Source: Sneathiella sp.
Lineage (GTDB): Bacteria; Pseudomonadota; Alphaproteobacteria; Sneathiellales; Sneathiellaceae
NCBI GenBank assembly: GCA_002706985.1
Contig: PAKP01000077.1
Location: 1-64,000 of the forward strand
Length of the DNA stretch: 64,000 bases
Direction: 5' to 3'
The position numbers were made by a program, and so were the translations under genes. Of this stretch, positions 59,363 to 64,000 are shown piece by piece (position 1 is the first letter of the stretch; each line of letters starts with the position of its first letter). A model generated the notes under the pieces. It saw only the letters and a list, made by a program, of their open reading frames with translations, was not told where the DNA came from and did no database searches.

Positions 59363-60148
59363 ATGGCCGAAAAAGCTATTCTGATCGAGAAAGACGGGCC
59401 TGTCGCGACGCTCACGATAAATCGCCCGAAAACGCTGAACGCACTTGATGTTCCGACCCTTCTGGAGATGGAGCAAGCCCTCACAAGCCTTAAAAATGAT
59501 GATTCCGTGCGGGTGATCGTTTTTACCGGTTCCGGCGACAGGGCCTTTATCGCAGGTGGGGACATCAGCGATTTGAACTCGCGTCAGGGCCTTGCGCATT
59601 ATCAGGAGTTTGCGGAAGTTATTCACAGGGTTTTCCGCCGGATCGAAAGCTGTGAAAAGCCGACTATCGGTGCGGTAAACGGCTGGGCGCTGGGTGGGGG
59701 AACCGAACTCATCCTGGCGCTCGATATTCGCATCCTCTCGGATAAATCAAGGCTGGGCCTGCCGGAGATTACGCTTGGACTGTTCCCGGGCGCTGGCGGC
59801 ACTCAGCGGATTATCCGGCAGATTCCTCTATGTCGGGCAAAACAGCTCATGTTTACAGGCGATCAGATCGGCGCGCAGGAGGCGGTTGATCTTGGTCTTG
59901 CCAATCAGGTGGTACCCGCAGAGGACCTGATGAAGGTTGTCTATGAAGAGGCCAACAAGATCGCCCAGAAATCACCGCTTGTTCTGAAACTATTGAAGCG
60001 CGGATTGCTCCATGGGGCGGACATGCCTCTTTCGGCGGCCTTGCCCTATGAGCAGAGCCTGATCGGCCTTGTCCTGGATTCCGAGGATGCCCATGAGGGA
60101 TGCTCCGCCTTTCTGGAAAAGCGGCCTGCGAATTTCAAAGGGAAGTAA
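59363..60148 (+). CDS. Enoyl-CoA hydratase/isomerase family protein within the dehydrogenase cluster
   Basis: A 261-residue crotonase: LTINRPKTLNALDVPTLLEMEQ, oxyanion loops AFIAGGDISDLN and AVNGWALGGGTELILALDIRILSD, and the hydratase glutamates in LPEITLGLFPGAGGTQRI. It lies between E1 beta and E2, 18 bases after the former and 2 bases before the latter, which is an unusual place and suggests that the acyl-CoA made by the dehydrogenase is, after desaturation, its substrate. The acyl-CoA dehydrogenase follows E2. Confidence 0.92.
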   Translation: MAEKAILIEKDGPVATLTINRPKTLNALDVPTLLEMEQALTSLKNDDSVRVIVFTGSGDRAFIAGGDISDLNSRQGLAHYQEFAEVIHRVFRRIESCEKPTIGAVNGWALGGGTELILALDIRILSDKSRLGLPEITLGLFPGAGGTQRIIRQIPLCRAKQLMFTGDQIGAQEAVDLGLANQVVPAEDLMKVVYEEANKIAQKSPLVLKLLKRGLLHGADMPLSAALPYEQSLIGLVLDSEDAHEGCSAFLEKRPANFKGK

Positions 60149-60150
60149 GT

Positions 60151-61356
60151 ATGTCCAACGGCACCGAGTTGATCATGCCAAAGCTGGGATTGACCATGAC
60201 AGAGGGCACAATCTCTGAATGGCTGATTGCGCCCGGCGACAGCTTCAAGAAAAATGATGTTGTTCTGGTGGTCGAAACGGAAAAGATCGCCAATGAGATA
60301 GAGGCACCCGCCGATGGTATCCTCAATGATATCCTCGTTCCGGCGGGTAAGACCGTCTCCGTAGGCGTTGCACTCGCGAAGTGGGATGTGGGGCAGGTGT
60401 CGTCTCCTCAGAGAGTCGAGCCTGCAGATATGAAGCCGGCGGAAAAAGCTGAACCATCGTCCACGCCTCATAAGACTGCGGCACCGGCACCAAAAACTTC
60501 AACAAACACGAACTCGGCAAGGATTATTGCGACGCCGCTCGCAAAGCGTATTGCACGCCAGAATGATATTGATCTCAGCGTCGTTTCGGGGTCCGGTCCG
60601 CGGGGTCGCATCAAGGCGGAGGATGTGCGACGCGCTGTTGCAGAGGGAAAACCGCAGGCTGTCTCCGCCGCAAATGAGCGGCGCAGCCCGACATCCTATG
60701 AGGCAACGGTTGCAAGGCGGCTGACGGAAGCGAAGCGGGACACACCGCATTTCTATCTGTCGACGGAGGTCGACGCCGGAAGATTGCTGACTCTCAGGAA
60801 GCAATTGAATGACGAGAATGAAGGCCTGAAGATAAGCATAAACCACCTTGTCATTGCCGCCGTCGCCCGGGCGCTTGCGGATAACGAAAAGGCGAACTGC
60901 GTCTGGCAGGACGGCGAAATTCTCGCGCTCGGATCGATTGATGTCGGCGTTGCCGTCAACACGGAAAATGGCCTTTATGCCCCGCTCGTTCGGGATCTGA
61001 AGGGGCGCGGTATCGCGTCGATCGCGGCCGTTGCCCGAACCATGGTCGAAAAGACGAGGGATGGCCGGTTGTCTTCGGAAGATATGACTGGCGGCGCCAC
61101 GACGGTCTCCAACGCCGGGATGTTCGACGTCACTTACATGAGTTCGATTATCAACCCCGGGCAGTCCTCCATCCTTGGAGTTGGAAGTATCCGCGAGATT
61201 TTCCGGCCCAATAAGAGAGGCAAGCCGGTTCTGAAGCAGGAAATGGGATTAGTGCTCTCTTGCGACCATCGGATTTTCGATGGCGTGAGCGGTCTCGCCT
61301 TCCTGAACTCAATCAAATCATATCTTGAAAAGCCGCTTAGATTGCTGGTCAACTAG
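60151..61356 (+). CDS. Dihydrolipoamide acyltransferase E2 of 2-oxoacid dehydrogenase
   Basis: A 401-residue E2 with all parts: lipoyl domain (residues 1-80, lipoyl lysine Lys45 in VETEKIANEI), a linker rich in Pro/Ala/Thr, a peripheral-subunit-binding domain (about 122-160: ATPLAKRIARQNDIDLSVVSGSGPRGRIKAEDV), and the catalytic domain ending in DHRIFDG with the catalytic histidine. ATG 60151 follows GGGAAG; a frame to 60100 is overlap. It transfers the acyl group to CoA. No E3 (lipoamide dehydrogenase) gene is seen in the window. Confidence 0.93.
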   Translation: MSNGTELIMPKLGLTMTEGTISEWLIAPGDSFKKNDVVLVVETEKIANEIEAPADGILNDILVPAGKTVSVGVALAKWDVGQVSSPQRVEPADMKPAEKAEPSSTPHKTAAPAPKTSTNTNSARIIATPLAKRIARQNDIDLSVVSGSGPRGRIKAEDVRRAVAEGKPQAVSAANERRSPTSYEATVARRLTEAKRDTPHFYLSTEVDAGRLLTLRKQLNDENEGLKISINHLVIAAVARALADNEKANCVWQDGEILALGSIDVGVAVNTENGLYAPLVRDLKGRGIASIAAVARTMVEKTRDGRLSSEDMTGGATTVSNAGMFDVTYMSSIINPGQSSILGVGSIREIFRPNKRGKPVLKQEMGLVLSCDHRIFDGVSGLAFLNSIKSYLEKPLRLLVN

Positions 61357-61370
61357 AAAAGGGAAGAATA

Positions 61371-62543
61371 ATGGATTTCCGGTTATCCGAAGAGCAAAAG
61401 ATGATTGCTACGACCGCCTATCGGATCGGCGAGGAGTTCGGTCTCAGTTACTGGCGGGAGCAGGATGAGAAAAAGGCCTTTCCGACAGAGCTTTGGCAGG
61501 CAGTTTGCGGCGCCGGACTGGCGGGCGTTGCGCTGCCCGAGGAGTATGGCGGGGCAGGTCAGGGAATGCTGGAAATGGCATTGATTGTCGAAAATCTCTC
61601 CGCCAGTGGTGGCGGATCGACGCTGGGCCAGCTGTTCATGATCAATCCGATATTCGGGGGCGTGACGATTTCCAAATACGGCACGGAGAAAATGAAGCAG
61701 GAGCTTCTGCCGAAGCTGGTCTCCGGCGAGATCAACTTCTGCATGGCCTTGACTGAGGCGCGGGCGGGAAGCAACAGTCTGGAACTTAAAACATTCGCGG
61801 ATGAGGATGGTGACGGCTGGCGTTTGAATGGTGAGAAACTTTGGATTACGGCGGTTGACCACGCCCAGAAGATGCTGGTCATTGCCAGGACAAAAAAGGT
61901 CGAAGACGTTCAAAAGCGCACGGACGGCTTATCCATGTTCATGATTGATGTGGACCGTGAGGGCCTGACATATCATCCGATTGACAAGGTCGGGACGCGT
62001 ACCCTGTCTTCCTGTTCTGTTTTCTTCGATGAAGTCCGGATCGAGCCGGAAGAACTTGTCGGAACATTGCATGGCGGATGGAAGGAGCTACTTGATACTC
62101 TGAATACAGAGCGTATCGTAACGACAGCCGGACTGGTCGGGGCCGGGGATCTCGCCCTCCGCCTCGCCGTTGCTTACGCGAATGACCGAAAAGTTTTTGG
62201 CGATAAACCGGTGAGCGCCTATCAGGGAATCCAGTTTCCACTGGCCCAGGCAAAGGCAGAAATTGAATCCGCCCGTCTGCTGAACTACAAAGCCGCCGCC
62301 CAGTTTGATATCGGTGAGCCGTTCGGAAGCGAAGCCAACGCGGCGAAGCTGATTGCGGCGCAGGCGGTTGCGAATGCGACGGAAAGGTCGATGCAGGCCA
62401 TGGGCGGCATGGGGTATGCTACTGAGTCTCATCTTGAACGGCTTTGGCGGGATGCACGCTTGTTCCGCTTCGCACCCGTCTCGGAAGAGATGATTTTGAA
62501 CTTCATCGCCATTCATGATCTCGGGATGCCGCGGTCCTATTGA
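61371..62543 (+). CDS. Acyl-CoA dehydrogenase
   Basis: A 390-residue acyl-CoA dehydrogenase close in pattern to the one at 2693-3859: FCMALTEARAGSNSLELKTF, NGEKLWITAVDHAQKMLVIARTKK, LDTLNTERIVTTAGLVGAG and the C-terminus GGMGYATESHLERLWRDARLFRFAPVSEEMILNF. Again APVS replaces EGTS, and the glutamate of LNTERI could serve as base. Begins 14 bases after E2. It would desaturate the acyl-CoA formed by the dehydrogenase complex. Confidence 0.93.
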   Translation: MDFRLSEEQKMIATTAYRIGEEFGLSYWREQDEKKAFPTELWQAVCGAGLAGVALPEEYGGAGQGMLEMALIVENLSASGGGSTLGQLFMINPIFGGVTISKYGTEKMKQELLPKLVSGEINFCMALTEARAGSNSLELKTFADEDGDGWRLNGEKLWITAVDHAQKMLVIARTKKVEDVQKRTDGLSMFMIDVDREGLTYHPIDKVGTRTLSSCSVFFDEVRIEPEELVGTLHGGWKELLDTLNTERIVTTAGLVGAGDLALRLAVAYANDRKVFGDKPVSAYQGIQFPLAQAKAEIESARLLNYKAAAQFDIGEPFGSEANAAKLIAAQAVANATERSMQAMGGMGYATESHLERLWRDARLFRFAPVSEEMILNFIAIHDLGMPRSY

Positions 62544-62576
62544 TCATTCGGGCGAGGTTGAGGGGAGGGTTTTGAA

Positions 62577-64000
62577 ATGGTCAATCTCAGCAGCTTTCTG
62601 AAATACCACGCGCAACGTTGGCCTGAAAACACAGCCATCGTTTATGGGGAGAGCCGTATCAGCTATGGTGCGCTCTGGGAGCGTGTCGGGCAACTCGCCC
62701 GGTTTCTTGCGGAGCAGGGGATTGGCAAGGGGGATGTTGTCGCTGTTTTCATGAAGAACAGTCCGGCCTTTATCGAAATTGCCTGCGCCACCAGCTACCT
62801 CGGCGCTGTTTTTCTCCCTATAAACTATCGCCTGGCGACAGACGAGGTGGCCTATATCGTCGAGAATGCAAAAGCCTCTCTCCTGATCGGAGATGCGGAG
62901 TTTGACGATATCCTGCAAGTTAATATTCCAAGGCATATTTTATCCGAGACAATGCAGGAAAATATCCTTGAATTCTCAGGGGTGGAGGGTGAGGTTCCCG
63001 AGCCGTGCTTTGTCCGGCCCGATGACCTTTTCCGCCTCATGTATACTTCGGGAACGACTGACCGGCCAAAAGGCGTCATGCATAGCTATGACAATTTCTA
63101 TTGGAAAAGCATGGAGCATGTGGTCGTACTCGGATTGAGCCAGCAGACCCGGCTGCTTGTGACCGGTCCGCTTTATCATGTTGGCGCGTTTGACCTGCCG
63201 GGCATGGCCGTGCTCTGGCTTGGCGGCATGCTGAAGATTCATCGGGAATATGATCCGCTTGCGGTGCTATCGGCAATCGAGACTGAAAAGCTTACCGGTG
63301 CCTGGCTGGCGCCGATCATGCTCGCAGGAATATTGGAACATCCGGACAAGGGAAACTATGACGTTGGCAGTCTGGAATGGTGTATCGGCGGCGGGGAGAA
63401 GACCCCGGAGGGACGAATCCTCGAATTCCAGAAGTATTTTACGAACGGGCGGTATATCGATGCCTATGGCCTGACGGAGTCCTGCAGCGGGGACACCTTC
63501 ATGGAACCCGGATGGGAGATTGACAAGATCGGCTCCACCGGTCGCGCGACGCCGCATGTCTCTATCCGGATTGTTGATGACGAAGGGGAGCCGCTTTCCC
63601 CGGGCGAGGAGGGGGAAATATGCCTGCGCGGCCCGAAAGTGACTGAAGGTTACTGGAACGATCCGGCGAAAACGGTGGAAACGCGGATCGGAGATTGGTT
63701 CAAGACCGGCGATGTCGGGCTGCTGGATGATGACGGGTTCCTCTATCTTACCGATCGCAAGAAGGACATGATCATCTCCGGCGGCGAGAATATCGCTTCA
63801 TCTGAGCTCGAGCGCGTGATTTATCAGATGCCGGACGTATTGGAGGCGGCGGTCATTGGCCTGCCGGATGATAAATGGGGGGAAGTGCCGGTAGCCGTCA
63901 TTGTGCCCAAAGAGGGCGTGACCTTTGATGAAGAGGCCTTCGTGTCGCATTGCCGGCAGCATCTTGCCGGGTTCAAGGTGCCGAAAAGAGTACTCCTAAA
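62577..64000 (+). CDS. AMP-dependent acyl-CoA synthetase, 3' end outside window
   Basis: A reading frame from ATG 62577 (GAGGGGAGGG upstream) that runs off the right edge after about 474 codons. Class I adenylate-forming motifs are present: LMYTSGTTDRPKGVMHS (P-loop type), IDAYGLTESCSGD, TGDVGLLDDDGFLYLTDRKKDMIISGGENI and the hinge before GFKVPKRV. The catalytic lysine would lie beyond the edge. It resembles medium-chain or fatty-acyl CoA ligases. Last visible gene of the dehydrogenase cluster, 33 bases after the acyl-CoA dehydrogenase, probably supplying CoA esters to the same route. Confidence 0.92.
   Translation, partial: MVNLSSFLKYHAQRWPENTAIVYGESRISYGALWERVGQLARFLAEQGIGKGDVVAVFMKNSPAFIEIACATSYLGAVFLPINYRLATDEVAYIVENAKASLLIGDAEFDDILQVNIPRHILSETMQENILEFSGVEGEVPEPCFVRPDDLFRLMYTSGTTDRPKGVMHSYDNFYWKSMEHVVVLGLSQQTRLLVTGPLYHVGAFDLPGMAVLWLGGMLKIHREYDPLAVLSAIETEKLTGAWLAPIMLAGILEHPDKGNYDVGSLEWCIGGGEKTPEGRILEFQKYFTNGRYIDAYGLTESCSGDTFMEPGWEIDKIGSTGRATPHVSIRIVDDEGEPLSPGEEGEICLRGPKVTEGYWNDPAKTVETRIGDWFKTGDVGLLDDDGFLYLTDRKKDMIISGGENIASSELERVIYQMPDVLEAAVIGLPDDKWGEVPVAVIVPKEGVTFDEEAFVSHCRQHLAGFKVPKRVLL

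Overview
The window reads as a dense catabolic and transport region of an alphaproteobacterial chromosome, probably marine. This rests on three TRAP transporters, many acyl-CoA enzymes, IclR/GntR/Lrp/GlxA-type regulators, a Fur-box promoter and moderate GC content. The genus is a guess (Sneathiella- or other Rhodospirillales-like). No tRNA, rRNA, CRISPR array, insertion sequence or phage gene was seen. Both ends cut through genes.

Left part (1-5.7 kb, minus strand): a promoter with a 35-bp palindrome drives SDR, IclR regulator, acyl-CoA dehydrogenase, thiolase-like protein, DUF35 Zn-ribbon protein and a family III CoA transferase. From 5.7 to 13.4 kb are single genes or pairs: a GlxA-type regulator divergent from a Tat-exported nitroreductase-like protein, an MddA-like membrane methyltransferase, a thiolase-like protein, an Lrp regulator divergent from a PhzF-family isomerase, and a TauD-type dioxygenase.

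Central system (13.5-31.5 kb): a 12-gene plus-strand operon encodes a branched-chain-amino-acid-type (HAAT) ABC transporter. Its second ATPase is fused to a Tm-1-like UPF0261 domain. Next come a TIM-barrel protein of the phosphoenolpyruvate-hydrolase-like family, a long flotillin, two SRPBCC proteins (one fused to a quinone-oxidoreductase domain), a fumarylacetoacetase-family hydrolase, an alpha/beta hydrolase and an amidohydrolase. Upstream lie a regulator that fuses the same TIM barrel to a degenerate NtrC-type AAA+ domain and a Fis HTH, a third diverged TIM-barrel protein, a GntR/FCD regulator with a perfect palindrome, and a hairpin-rich leader. This is the strongest candidate for an undescribed system: a bacterial split version of the plant Tm-1 domain pair, wired into an ABC importer with a homologous sensor.

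Right part: at 31.6-38.8 kb a TRAP binding protein, an IclR regulator, a CitE-like lyase, a CoA transferase, an enoyl-CoA hydratase and TRAP membrane subunits fit import and CoA-dependent cleavage of a short dicarboxylate (itaconate/mesaconate-like, by inference). A nitronate-monooxygenase-like enzyme, a complete TRAP set and an acyl-CoA synthetase follow (38.8-45.1 kb). Then come a Fur-box-preceded unknown gene and a glycine-zipper protein. At 46.7-53.0 kb a minus-strand acyl-CoA operon holds two acyl-CoA dehydrogenases, enoyl-CoA hydratase, a thiolase-like/DUF35 pair, two MaoC-type hot-dog proteins and a TIGR03084-like protein. A third TRAP set (53.2-56.3 kb) faces an IclR gene. The window ends in a 2-oxoacid dehydrogenase cluster (E1 alpha, E1 beta, enoyl-CoA hydratase, E2, acyl-CoA dehydrogenase, acyl-CoA synthetase) running off the right edge.
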